A DNA stretch of 64,000 nucleotides from Natrarchaeobaculum sulfurireducens (GTDB lineage Archaea; Halobacteriota; Halobacteria; Halobacteriales; Natrialbaceae), in assembly GCF_003430825.1 (NCBI RefSeq), contig NZ_CP024047.1:372001-436000 (forward strand), in the 5' to 3' direction. This document shows positions 52,857-61,249 of the stretch, in pieces; within the stretch, counting starts at the first letter, position 1; each line of letters opens with the position of its first letter. The notes beneath the pieces were generated by a model. The model did not search any database, was not told the origin of the DNA, and saw nothing but the letters and a program-made list of their open reading frames with translations. Position numbers and translations under genes: made by a program.

Positions 52857-53852
52857 TCACCTGTCGTACGTGAGCAGTACCTGAAGTGCCGACTCCGGGC
52901 TGGCGTCGAGTCGTTCGTACGCAGCCTGGGCCTCCCAGAACGGAACGTGGTGTGTGATGAGTTCGTCGACGTCGAGTCGCTGGAGCCACTCGAGTGCGGT
53001 CTCGAGGCGACGATCGGTGTCCCATCGGCCACAGAGTGCGGGATCGATGGTGCTGACCTGACTCGAACGCAGGTCGATACGGTCGCGGTGGTATCGTCCG
53101 CCAAGTTCGAGTGGGGCGCGTTTGGTGCCGTACCAGGAGCCGACGACGACCCGCGAGTCGTAGCCGACGGCTCCGATGGCGTCGTCGAGTGCCGTCGGGT
53201 CGCCGGACAGTTCGATCGCGACGTCCGCGTCGTCGACTTCGGCATCGATCTCCTCGGGTGGAACCGCTCGGTCGGCACCGAACGCGAGCGCGAGTTCTCG
53301 TCGAGACTCGAGGGGTTCGACCGCGACGAGTCGCTCGAGCGGAAACGACGCGAGCAATCCGATCACACAGAGGCCGATGACACCGGCTCCGAAGACGACG
53401 ACCTGCTCGCCGAGCCGCGGATGGGCGTCGAGGACGAGGTTCGTCGCGGTTTCGACGGAAGGAAGCAACCCGGCAGCCGTCGGCTCGAGCGGCTCGGGGA
53501 CGGGCACGAGCGCGTCGGGTTGCGCGGTGAACCGCGTCTGGTGGGGGACGAACGAGAAGACGGTGCGTCCTCGCCACGTGTCGTCGACGCCATGGCCGGT
53601 GTCGACGACCTCGCCGACGGCCGCGTAGCCGTACGTCGTCGGGTACGAGAGGTCGCCTTTGAGGGCGTCGATCGTCTCGTCGGCGACGAGATCAGCGGGA
53701 ATCTCGTCCCGATAAACGAGCAGTTCGGTCCCGGCACTGATTGCGGAGACCTGCGTCTCGACGCGTACCTCCCCACGGTCGGGCGAGGGGACGTCAATCG
53801 GTCGCGTCTCGACGGTTCGCGGGCCAGTGAAATGCAGTGCAGCGTCGTCCAT
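52857..53852 (-). CDS. BchC-like medium-chain dehydrogenase (zinc-site Cys missing)
   Basis: A 331-residue MDR-family oxidoreductase with a Rossmann GAGVIGLCVIGLLA segment near residue 165. Instead of the usual GICGSD zinc-site loop it reads SAISAGTELLVYRDE, the pattern seen in BchC-type and related zinc-poor dehydrogenases, and the structural-zinc Cys cluster is absent. It probably uses NAD(P)H; the substrate is unknown. First gene of the operon. The ATG at 53852 was chosen over the longer frame. A TATA-like sequence at 53991-54000 lies about 140 bp upstream. Confidence 0.83.
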   Translation of the reverse strand: MDDAALHFTGPRTVETRPIDVPSPDRGEVRVETQVSAISAGTELLVYRDEIPADLVADETIDALKGDLSYPTTYGYAAVGEVVDTGHGVDDTWRGRTVFSFVPHQTRFTAQPDALVPVPEPLEPTAAGLLPSVETATNLVLDAHPRLGEQVVVFGAGVIGLCVIGLLASFPLERLVAVEPLESRRELALAFGADRAVPPEEIDAEVDDADVAIELSGDPTALDDAIGAVGYDSRVVVGSWYGTKRAPLELGGRYHRDRIDLRSSQVSTIDPALCGRWDTDRRLETALEWLQRLDVDELITHHVPFWEAQAAYERLDASPESALQVLLTYDR

Positions 53853-53990
53853 TGTTGTGTTTTCGTGTCCGTCGCACGGGCCCGTCCTCGACATCCTGAA
53901 CGGTCGGGTACGCCAAACCGATCGGCACGCTGAACCCGATGGTCAGCCGAAACTGGCGGCCGACCGGACTCTTGTTATTCATTTGGCGAT

Positions 53991-54000
53991 AGAATATAAT
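53991..54000 (-). promoter_or_regulatory. TATA-like element upstream of the four-gene operon
   Basis: The minus strand reads ATTATATTCT in the only AT-rich patch upstream of the dehydrogenase gene. It would give an untranslated leader of about 115 nt, unusual in this window where most leaders are short. Confidence 0.4.
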
Positions 54001-54073
54001 AGCTTACTGCTACCTATGCTGGCTTCGAGGTGTCTCCCGGCGACCGGGGTTTCCGGTGAGCGGGCGAACGGGG

Positions 54074-55336
54074 TCAGTCGATTTCAGTGGGATCGACTTC
54101 AGGCAGCGTGATGAGGTTTTCGCGGCCGATCCGAAGTTTCTCGATCTCGTCGTCGTCGTCCATCTGTGAGAGCAACTGCGAGACCTTGGCGTTCGACCAG
54201 CCGGTCTCTTTGACGATGTTCGCCTGTTTCATCCGACCGCCGTTCTGTCTGAGTAGCCGGTGAACGCGCTCTTCGTCGCTCAGCAGTTCGAGGTCGACGT
54301 CGTCGGCTGCTTCGTCGAACTCGATCTGGGTACCCGTCGCCGGCGATTGAGCGGACTCCACTTCGTCCTTCGAACGGGGTGTCGTCGGTTCTGCGCCGTC
54401 GTCGACAGCGCGCTCGCTTCCCCCGCTGGTCGGTAGCCGCTCGAGCGGGCTCTCACCGTCGTACGCCCGACGGAGATAGCGATACAGAACGTATCCGCCA
54501 GCGCCGAGAATCAGTCCGACGACGCCGGCGAGGATCCACCACGAGCCGACCGATGTCGGGCTGGCACCGCGGAGGAAGACGATCTCGAGGTCGCCAGCTT
54601 CGAACTGGTGTGGGCCGTCCCAGGTGAGCGTCGTGGGGGTCTCGAGGCCGTAGCCCGGCGGCGTTTCGACGACGAGTCGCTGCCCGTCGGCGAGCCCGGG
54701 GAACCAGGTTTCGTCTTCGCCGGGCGTCTCAAACGCGTCGCCGAAGTAGATTCGGTCATCGTCGTCGGTCGCGAAGTTCGTCCAGGTGAACGAGTATGAG
54801 ATGACGCCGACCTGGACCTGATCTTCGTCGTCGATTTCGTCAGCATCCTCGTCGTCGGGCGCGTCGAGTCGGGGGTCGTCCCAGCCGGCGTTCTGGATCG
54901 TCATCTCGCGGTCGGTCGCTTCCGACGCAACGGCGGCGCTCGCTTCGAACGTCTGGACGTCGTAGCCAACGTCACGGTCGCCGCTGACGACTGCCTCGGC
55001 GAACTCCTCGAATAGGGCTTCGTCCTCGTCGTCGGTCACGAGAAAGTGACTTTCGATCGTCCAGTGGGCGTCACCGTCCTCGGCGACTTCGATCCGTATC
55101 TCCTGTTTCGGTTCCGCGGGCTCGAGCGCCGTTCCGTTCGCCGTGGCGGACGACGTCAAGTGCTGGCCCTCCTGGCTGGTCGACTGGAATGAGGGCGACT
55201 CCGAGAGGTGTCGGTCGACGGTCGGTGAGTCCGGTTCGGACTCGAACGCAGTCGCGGGCGTTGCGACTACCGTTCCCAGCGTGGAGGCGACGAGGAGGGC
55301 TGTCAGGGCAAGCGTTACGGCGGAGGATATCCGCAT
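54074..55336 (-). CDS. Membrane-anchored winged-helix regulator
   Basis: A 420-residue protein. A signal peptide (residues 1 to about 28, ending near ATAFES) is followed by an extracellular beta-rich domain (about 75-255; DUF7345-type from memory), one membrane helix (WWILAGVVGLILGAGGYVLY, about 266-285), a polar linker and a C-terminal winged helix (about 350-412: ERVHRLLRQNGGRMKQANIV, TGWSNAKVSQLLSQM). Outside sensing linked directly to DNA binding is the evident design. An alternative ATG is at 55345. It is divergent from the secreted-protein gene at 55493 and could regulate it. Confidence 0.85.
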   Translation of the reverse strand: MRISSAVTLALTALLVASTLGTVVATPATAFESEPDSPTVDRHLSESPSFQSTSQEGQHLTSSATANGTALEPAEPKQEIRIEVAEDGDAHWTIESHFLVTDDEDEALFEEFAEAVVSGDRDVGYDVQTFEASAAVASEATDREMTIQNAGWDDPRLDAPDDEDADEIDDEDQVQVGVISYSFTWTNFATDDDDRIYFGDAFETPGEDETWFPGLADGQRLVVETPPGYGLETPTTLTWDGPHQFEAGDLEIVFLRGASPTSVGSWWILAGVVGLILGAGGYVLYRYLRRAYDGESPLERLPTSGGSERAVDDGAEPTTPRSKDEVESAQSPATGTQIEFDEAADDVDLELLSDEERVHRLLRQNGGRMKQANIVKETGWSNAKVSQLLSQMDDDDEIEKLRIGRENLITLPEVDPTEID

Positions 55337-55463
55337 GCGTACCATCAGGGTGGTTGCCCGGAGGAAAAAACACTTTCCATCCGAAAATAAAACGTTACTG
55401 ACGGTCCTGAAGGGTCTCGACCGCCGAGATTCGTTCGTTTCGATCAGACAAGTGCGACCGGCT

Positions 55464-55470
55464 TTTATAT
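55464..55470 (+). promoter_or_regulatory. TATA box for the DUF7096 gene
   Basis: TTTATAT centred about 26 bp before the ATG at 55493. It lies in the divergent region shared with the membrane regulator. Confidence 0.6.
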
Positions 55471-55492
55471 CAGGAGGCCGTACGATGGGTCG

Positions 55493-56725
55493 ATGAACGA
55501 CGCGTTGCCGCCCCTCCTCGCGTTGGTCCTCGTCCTCTCGCTCCCCGCGACCGCCCTCGCAGCGGCCGATTACCAAGGCGAAAACGACGTCGACTCCAGC
55601 ATGACCTTCCATGACGGTGTTGCAGGTCAGGTGTCTCCGGTTGACGTCGACGAGACGACCAACCGGCTCCCACTCTTAGACCCTGTCGAGTACGACTACG
55701 CAACCCGCGGCCCCGACCTCGGTGCAACCCTCGCCGGTACGGACGACGAACTCCGGATCGACCACTCCCAGTACGTCCTCGTCGATCGCGAGTTCGATGA
55801 GGCAGACGACGGCGAACGCGCTGAGATGCTCGAGGACGCCCATGATGCCCTCCAGGACCACATCCGAGACCTCGACGAACGCGAGCGAGATGTCGTTCGA
55901 GAACACGCCACCGGCGAGCGCTCAGACGACGACCTCGTCGAGACAGTGTTGGGTAACTACTACGAAGCCACGAAACTGCTCGACGTTCTCAACCACCTCG
56001 ACGACCGGGCTGACGAGGTCCCTGGGTACTCGCTGTCGTCGAGTCAGGTGCGAGAGGATCGGCGAGCGATCGAAGCTCACCAGTCACCGATCAAGTCAGA
56101 TATCGCAGCGGCCGCCGAGGAGTTCGATTCGACCGACCGATTCGAGTTTCTGATCCAGACGTCCCATGACGGGTATCGGCTGTCGACGATCGACGGACAG
56201 ACGTACGTGTTCGAAACGACACGGTTCGATAACTACGATCCGGATACCCCCGACCAGTTTGCCGACCAGAACCAAACTGGCCTCGACTACGCGGAGGAGC
56301 TGTACCCGTGGGCTGCAAGCGAGGGATCGCCGGATTACACCCAGGCCGGAAGCATCCACGACGTTCGGTTCACGGACAACGACTTCGACGTCCGGATGTT
56401 CATCGACGGCGGAAGCGGAGAAGTCTACCGAGAGTACCAGGAACTGTCGATAGATCGTCTCCCCATCGTCGAAGAGTGGACCGTCGATGACGATGGCCTC
56501 GAGCTATCGATCCAGGCGACGCCGGCCGACGGGCCAGTCGAGGCGACCGTCACCGACGCTGAAACCGGCGAACCGGAGCAAGCGACGATCTTCGTCGACG
56601 ACCACGAACTCGGTGTAACGGACGAGGACGGCATACACTGGTTCGTCCCACCGATGGGTGAGTACGAGCTGACGGCCGAAACCGAAACCGAGAGCGTGAC
56701 CACCACGATCGACCTCGGCGGCTGA
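55493..56725 (+). CDS. Secreted DUF7096-type protein
   Basis: A 410-residue exported protein. The Sec signal peptide (about residues 1-24, ending ATALAAAD) is followed by an acidic helical region (about 95-200: AEMLEDAHDALQDHIRDLDE) and a C-terminal beta domain of carboxypeptidase-regulatory type (about 330-410: VEATVTDAETGEPEQATIFV, GEYELTAETETESV). It resembles haloarchaeal DUF7096 proteins from memory. The function is unknown, probably at the cell surface. It is divergent from the membrane regulator and followed by a pilin gene with its own promoter. Confidence 0.78.
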   Translation: MNDALPPLLALVLVLSLPATALAAADYQGENDVDSSMTFHDGVAGQVSPVDVDETTNRLPLLDPVEYDYATRGPDLGATLAGTDDELRIDHSQYVLVDREFDEADDGERAEMLEDAHDALQDHIRDLDERERDVVREHATGERSDDDLVETVLGNYYEATKLLDVLNHLDDRADEVPGYSLSSSQVREDRRAIEAHQSPIKSDIAAAAEEFDSTDRFEFLIQTSHDGYRLSTIDGQTYVFETTRFDNYDPDTPDQFADQNQTGLDYAEELYPWAASEGSPDYTQAGSIHDVRFTDNDFDVRMFIDGGSGEVYREYQELSIDRLPIVEEWTVDDDGLELSIQATPADGPVEATVTDAETGEPEQATIFVDDHELGVTDEDGIHWFVPPMGEYELTAETETESVTTTIDLGG

Positions 56726-56770
56726 CTGGCTTCGCTCTCGAGGCCTCTTCCTTTCTCTTATCGCCGGACG

Positions 56771-56777
56771 TTTATAT
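56771..56777 (+). promoter_or_regulatory. TATA box for the type IV pilin gene
   Basis: TTTATAT centred 27 bp before the GTG at 56801, predicting a leaderless mRNA that starts on GTG. Confidence 0.55.
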
Positions 56778-56800
56778 CCGAAGCCGCAGCCAGAACGGCT

Positions 56801-57310
56801 GTGCCCCGTCCCGGACAGCCACTCGAGTCAGACTCCCGTCGTTGGCTCTGTGAGCGCGGGCTCAGTCCGCTCGTCGGTGTCCTCGTGCTGGTCGCGATCA
56901 CGGTCGCGCTGGCCGTCGTGGTCGCCGCGGGTGCTGCCTCGCTGTCCGTCGGTTCTGCACCACCAACCGCAGCGTTCGACCTCCAAGCCGACGGTGAGTC
57001 GGGCGAGATTGCGATCGACCACGTTGCCGGCGACGTGATCGACGTTGGGTCGCTTTCCGTGTCCGTCTCGGTCGACGAAACTGACCTGGCTATGCAGCCG
57101 CCGGTCCCGTTCGTCGGCGCGGATGGGTTCGATGGTACGCCGGACGGGGCGTTCAACGCTGAGGCCGACCCGACGTGGCGAACCGGCGAACGGGTTTCGG
57201 TCACCGTCGCCGAGACGAACGAGCCGACGCTCGAGTCCGGCGACGCCGTGACCGTCACGCTCAGCGTTGACGACGTGCGGGTGACGACGCTCGAAACCAC
57301 GGCACAGTGA
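56801..57310 (+). CDS. Archaeal type IV pilin-like protein
   Basis: A 169-residue protein with a class III signal peptide: a polar leader ending CERGLSPLVG and a 22-residue hydrophobic helix (VLVLVAITVALAVVVAAGAA). The leader should be cut by the prepilin peptidase PibD, and the helix packs the pilus core. The C-terminal domain is a beta fold (AIDHVAGDVIDVGSLSVSVS). It resembles the PilA-like N-terminal domain family. The TATA-derived leaderless start is GTG 56801. No pilus assembly ATPase is adjacent, so it probably uses machinery encoded elsewhere. Confidence 0.83.
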   Translation: MPRPGQPLESDSRRWLCERGLSPLVGVLVLVAITVALAVVVAAGAASLSVGSAPPTAAFDLQADGESGEIAIDHVAGDVIDVGSLSVSVSVDETDLAMQPPVPFVGADGFDGTPDGAFNAEADPTWRTGERVSVTVAETNEPTLESGDAVTVTLSVDDVRVTTLETTAQ

Positions 57311-57349
57311 GAACAGTACGCAGAACACTCCGTCGGACGAACTGGTCGG

Positions 57350-57973
57350 CTATTCCGGAGCGCGAGCGATGGTCGTGATCGCGACCTCGGGTTCGTAGGA
57401 CGGTCCCTGGAACAGGTGTTTGACGTCCTCGAAGCCAGCGGTCTTGAACATCCGATCGGCCTCGTACTCGTCGTAAAAGAGCATTATCGCGTCGGCCAGT
57501 GTCTGTGTCACCAGGCTGTCGGGGTAGTTCGGACCGACGACGAGTACCTGTCCGCCGGGTTTGAGCACGCGTCGGAACTCCCGCAACGCGAGAATCGGGT
57601 TCGGCCAGTACTCGATCGAGCCCGAAGACCAGACGACGTCGAACGTGTCCGTCGCGAACGGGAGCCGTTCGGCGTCCCCACGGTGGAAGTGCACCGGCGG
57701 TGCCTGTTTGCCGAACTTGTCGTACGCCCGCTCGAGTTGGTGTTCGCTCTGATCGATGGCGTACACCTCGTCGACGTGCTCGAGCAGCCCTTCGGTGGCG
57801 AAGCCGGTGCCACAGCCGACGTCGAGTACCGTCATCTCGGGCTCGAACTCGAGCAATTCGAGTGCCTCGGTTCGCATCTCCTCGTTCCAGATGTAGGGAT
57901 TGATCTCGTCGTAGATCTTCGAGAGGTACTTGTAGAACAACCGAGCTCGAGCCTTGTTCTCCAGAATTCCCAT
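57350..57973 (-). CDS. MPBQ/MSBQ-type methyltransferase
   Basis: A 207-residue class I methyltransferase starting MGILENKARARLFYKYLSK, a start shared with 2-methyl-6-phytyl-benzoquinone-type methyltransferases. Motif I is VLDVGCGTGFATEGLL, then VYAIDQSEHQL, VVWSSGSIEYWPNP and LKPGGQVLVVGPNYP. Haloarchaeal annotations relate it to quinone or methylmenaquinone synthesis; the acceptor is not proven. The ATG at 57973 was chosen because the upstream frame lies in a promoter region. It converges with the pilin gene and is divergent from atpH. Confidence 0.85.
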   Translation of the reverse strand: MGILENKARARLFYKYLSKIYDEINPYIWNEEMRTEALELLEFEPEMTVLDVGCGTGFATEGLLEHVDEVYAIDQSEHQLERAYDKFGKQAPPVHFHRGDAERLPFATDTFDVVWSSGSIEYWPNPILALREFRRVLKPGGQVLVVGPNYPDSLVTQTLADAIMLFYDEYEADRMFKTAGFEDVKHLFQGPSYEPEVAITTIARAPE

Positions 57974-58118
57974 CAGGTGAACCTTTCGGTTCGAGGGAGA
58001 AAGGTCTACTGTTCCGGATGGCCGACGGACGGCTATGACGGCGGTCTCGCGAGCGGTCCGTAATCCGTGACTACCGCGGCTCTCTCCTGTTGGTGTGTCG
58101 ATCGACTTTCGCAACTAC

Positions 58119-58126
58119 CATATACG
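58119..58126 (+). promoter_or_regulatory. TATA box for the A-type ATP synthase operon
   Basis: CATATACG centred about 34 bp before the atpH ATG at 58157, giving a leader of about 8 nt. Confidence 0.5.
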
Positions 58127-58156
58127 CGCTCTCGCAAACTCTCATCTGCTTAGAGT

Positions 58157-58489
58157 ATGCCGAGGCCACAGGTTCTTGAACGAGTTAAGTCGGCGGAAGA
58201 AGAGGCCGACCAGATCGTCGCAGAGGCTGACAAAGACCGCGACGAGCGAATAGCCGAGGCCCGGGAACGTGCCGAGGCGGTTCGCACGGAAGCGGAACAG
58301 GAGGCACGCGATCTCAGAGAGCGTCGCCTCGAGGAGGCGCGAGACGAGATCGACGCCGAGTGCGAAGCCGTCCTCGAAGACGGCGACGGTGAGCGCGAGG
58401 CGCTCGCCGAGCGCGCCCGGGACCGGGTCGACGAAGTGACCGACCACGTCGTCGAGCTGTTCCAGGAGGACGTCCATGCTCAGACCTGA
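58157..58489 (+). CDS. atpH: A-type ATP synthase subunit H
   Basis: A 110-residue Glu/Arg-rich coiled-coil protein (residues about 8-90: EEEADQIVAEADKDRDERIAEA) fitting the AhaH peripheral-stalk subunit, which pairs with subunit E. First gene of the operon. Its last 14 bases overlap the start of atpI. Confidence 0.88.
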   Translation: MPRPQVLERVKSAEEEADQIVAEADKDRDERIAEARERAEAVRTEAEQEARDLRERRLEEARDEIDAECEAVLEDGDGEREALAERARDRVDEVTDHVVELFQEDVHAQT

Positions 58490-60758
58490 GCAGATGAGCA
58501 AGGTGTCGGTGGCCGGTTCCAAGGGCGTCATGCCCACGGTCATCGACGAAATTCACGGGTTGAATCTGGTGCATCTATCGGACTACGACGGTTCCTGGGA
58601 GGGATTCGACAACGGTAACCCGATCGAGGGAGCCGACGACGCCTCCGAGAAACTGGTGACCGTCCGTGCGCTCGAGAGTACGCTCGGTCTGTCCTCCGAG
58701 GAGATGGCACCCGGCCGGCCCGAGGACGACTGGGAGCAGCGACTCGAGGAGATCCGCACCCGGATCAACGAACTCGACGACCAGCGCAGCGACGTCCGCG
58801 AAGAGCTCCGACAGGTCGACGAACGAATCGACCGCGTTTCGCCGTTTGCGGAACTCGGAATCGATCTCGACTTGCTGTCCGGTTACGAGTCGGTCGACGT
58901 CCTCGTCGGCGAGGGCTCCGAGAGCGACCTCGAGACGGCACTCGAGGCGGCCGACGACGTCCGGGCGTTCGAGACGTTCACCGGCGGCGACGTCGTGGCC
59001 ATCGTGGCCGCGCCGACCGACGGTGCGGACGTCGACGGCGTTATCGACGATGCCCTCGTCGGCGTCGAGTTCACCCGCCACGAGATTCCCGAAACCCAGC
59101 GCGGTCCGCGGGCCTATGTCGGCGAACTCGAGGACGAGCGTCGCAAACTCGAGACGCGAATCGACGAGATCGACGCCGAACTCGAGGACATCAAACACAC
59201 CGAGGGACCGTTCCTCCTCGGACTCGAAGAGGAGTTATCGATCGAGGTCCAGCGTGCGGAAGCGCCGTTGCTGTTCGCGACGACCGACCGCGCGTTCATC
59301 GCCGAAGGCTGGATTCCGTCTACCCAGGTCGCAGATCTCGAGTCCGCACTTCGTGACGCCGTCGGCGACAGTATCGAGTTCGAGGAACTCGAGCGTGCCG
59401 ATTACGAGGGTCACGACCACGGTGCGGTCGCTCACACCGACACGCCGGGTGACGAAGACGACGAGGAGGCGACCGAGTCGGAGCCGCCGAAACAGAAGGC
59501 GGCAACGGACGGCGGTACGACCGACCACGGCGGTCACGGCAGCGGTGCAGTGACGATGGACGACCAGCCGCCGGTTCGGCTGAGCAACATCACGCCGGCG
59601 AAGCCGTTCGAGCTGATGGTCAAGATGGTCAGCCAGCCCAAATACAGCGAACTCGATCCGACGCTGTTGATCTTCCTGACCTATCCGTTCGCGTTCGGGT
59701 TCATGATCGGTGACATCGCGTACGGGATCCTCTACATGCTGATGGGCTACGGGGCCTGGAAGGTGTTCGATTCCGACGCTGGAAAAGCACTCGGCACCAT
59801 CGCGATCTGGGCCGGTGTTTTCACGATCCTCTTTGGCTGGCTGTACGACGACATCTTCGGCTTCCACATGGCCGACGTCTTGCCCGCAGAGATCCACAAC
59901 ATGATGCTGTTCGCTGGCACCTTCGATAAGGGGCTACAGGCCGAGCAGTGGGCGATGTTCTGGATCATCTTCAGCCTGATCTTCGGGCTGATCCACCTGA
60001 ACCTCGGACTGATCCTCGGGTTCGTCAACGAACTCAGCCACGGCCTCAAGGCCGCGATCTACGAGAAGTTCTCGTGGATCCTGGCGATGAACGGCGCGTT
60101 CATCTGGATCTTTAGCCACCAGGATGCCGGAAGCATGGGCCTCGGTGTCGACACGACTGCTGCCGGTACCAAACCAGAGTTCCTGGTTGGAACCGCCAAC
60201 GAGGCCGTCCTCTACGAGTTCCTCGGCTTTGCCGGATTGCCGGAGATCGTCGGTATCGTCGGTCTGGGCATGCTCGTGGTTGGGCTCGTGCTCGTCGGCA
60301 TCGGCGAAGGCTTCGCCGGCGCGCTCGAGGCACCTGCCTGGGCGTTCGGCCACGTCCTCTCGTACCTCCGGATGGTCGCGGTCTTGCTCGCGAAAGGTGG
60401 GATGGCGTTCGCGGTGAACCTCCTGGTCTTCGGTGCGTCCGAGACGGACGGCTACATCAGCTTCGCGTTCTTCGACGCCCCGAGCACCGTCGAAGGCGCC
60501 GACGAGGTCGTCTTCGAAGGGCTCGTCTGGGTCGGTCTCACCGCCGACTCCATCGTGATCATGGCGCTCGGCCTCCTCGGCGCCGTCGCCGTGTTCATCT
60601 TCGGGCACATTCTGGTCTTGCTGCTCGGCATCACCGCCGCCGGCATCCAGATGCTGCGCCTCGAGTACGTGGAGTTCTTCCAGAAGTTCTACGAGGGCGG
60701 CGGCGAGGAGTACGACCCGTTCGGCCACGAGGCTCCCTCGGGTCAGCAGGCCGACTGA
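58476..60758 (+). CDS. atpI: A-type ATP synthase subunit I (a-type stator subunit)
   Basis: A 760-residue subunit. Residues 1 to about 365 are soluble (stator-arm contact), with a charged low-complexity stretch at about 320-355 (HGAVAHTDTPGDEDDEEATE). The rest carries about eight membrane helices, including LTYPFAFGFMIGDIAYGILY and GEGFAGALEAPAWAFGHVLS, the conserved proton-path half-channel region. It forms the ion channel with the K (c) ring. Start at ATG 58476; MSKVSVAG at 58494 is an alternative close to the family N-terminus. Confidence 0.95.
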   Translation: MLRPEQMSKVSVAGSKGVMPTVIDEIHGLNLVHLSDYDGSWEGFDNGNPIEGADDASEKLVTVRALESTLGLSSEEMAPGRPEDDWEQRLEEIRTRINELDDQRSDVREELRQVDERIDRVSPFAELGIDLDLLSGYESVDVLVGEGSESDLETALEAADDVRAFETFTGGDVVAIVAAPTDGADVDGVIDDALVGVEFTRHEIPETQRGPRAYVGELEDERRKLETRIDEIDAELEDIKHTEGPFLLGLEEELSIEVQRAEAPLLFATTDRAFIAEGWIPSTQVADLESALRDAVGDSIEFEELERADYEGHDHGAVAHTDTPGDEDDEEATESEPPKQKAATDGGTTDHGGHGSGAVTMDDQPPVRLSNITPAKPFELMVKMVSQPKYSELDPTLLIFLTYPFAFGFMIGDIAYGILYMLMGYGAWKVFDSDAGKALGTIAIWAGVFTILFGWLYDDIFGFHMADVLPAEIHNMMLFAGTFDKGLQAEQWAMFWIIFSLIFGLIHLNLGLILGFVNELSHGLKAAIYEKFSWILAMNGAFIWIFSHQDAGSMGLGVDTTAAGTKPEFLVGTANEAVLYEFLGFAGLPEIVGIVGLGMLVVGLVLVGIGEGFAGALEAPAWAFGHVLSYLRMVAVLLAKGGMAFAVNLLVFGASETDGYISFAFFDAPSTVEGADEVVFEGLVWVGLTADSIVIMALGLLGAVAVFIFGHILVLLLGITAAGIQMLRLEYVEFFQKFYEGGGEEYDPFGHEAPSGQQAD

Positions 60759-60902
60759 TCGGTCGCCTTTTTTCCGCGGTTTCGGAACTGTGGTTGTTGG
60801 GAAGACATATCTAAATTTCGCCAAATCAAGGTGTTGGCAAGGACTCTCACACTCTCGCGAAAACCGTTGATGTTTCGTGTCCATGTCGAATTGTTTCGAG
60901 AG

Positions 60903-60910
60903 TTTTATAG
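60903..60910 (+). promoter_or_regulatory. Probable internal promoter (TATA) before atpK
   Basis: TTTTATAG lies about 64 bp before the atpK ATG at 60970, inside a 211-bp gap in an otherwise tightly packed operon. Transcription from here would add c-ring subunit, which is needed in more copies than the others. Confidence 0.5.
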
Positions 60911-60969
60911 GGAGTGCAGAGACAGATACGCCTGTTCGGAGCAATCGAACCTATAGAGCATATCAACCC

Positions 60970-61230
60970 ATGATGGAACTTGCACTCGCTATGGAGACCG
61001 TGCTGCAGAACGGAGACGTGACCGAAGCGCCATTCCTCGAGCCCGAGGCTGCTGCCGCGATCGCAGTCGGACTGTCGGCGCTCGCCGCGGGATACGCCGA
61101 GCGAGGTATCGGTGCCGCTGCAATCGGTGCAATCGCCGAAGACGACGACCTCTTCGTCCCGGGACTGATCATGACTGTCCTGCCGGAAACGCTCGTCATC
61201 TTCGCAATCGTCGTCGTTTTCTTGGTCTAA
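60970..61230 (+). CDS. atpK: A-type ATP synthase subunit K (c-ring proteolipid)
   Basis: An 86-residue two-helix proteolipid. Helix 1 is AAAAIAVGLSALAAGYAE, the loop contains RGIGAAAIGAIAEDDDLF, and helix 2 carries LPETLVIFAIVVVFLV, where the Glu in PET is the ion-binding carboxylate. The ring turns to drive ATP synthesis. Start at ATG 60970 (MMELALAMETV); 60973 and 60991 are alternatives. Confidence 0.93.
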   Translation: MMELALAMETVLQNGDVTEAPFLEPEAAAAIAVGLSALAAGYAERGIGAAAIGAIAEDDDLFVPGLIMTVLPETLVIFAIVVVFLV

Positions 61231-61249
61231 CCGACCACCCCCTTCACCA

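Noticed and set aside
51993-53933. A 646-codon open frame on the plus strand
   Set aside because: It is antisense to the CDP-alcohol transferase and dehydrogenase genes, both with clear motifs. Its residues are low-complexity Arg/Glu/Asp runs typical of high-GC shadow frames.
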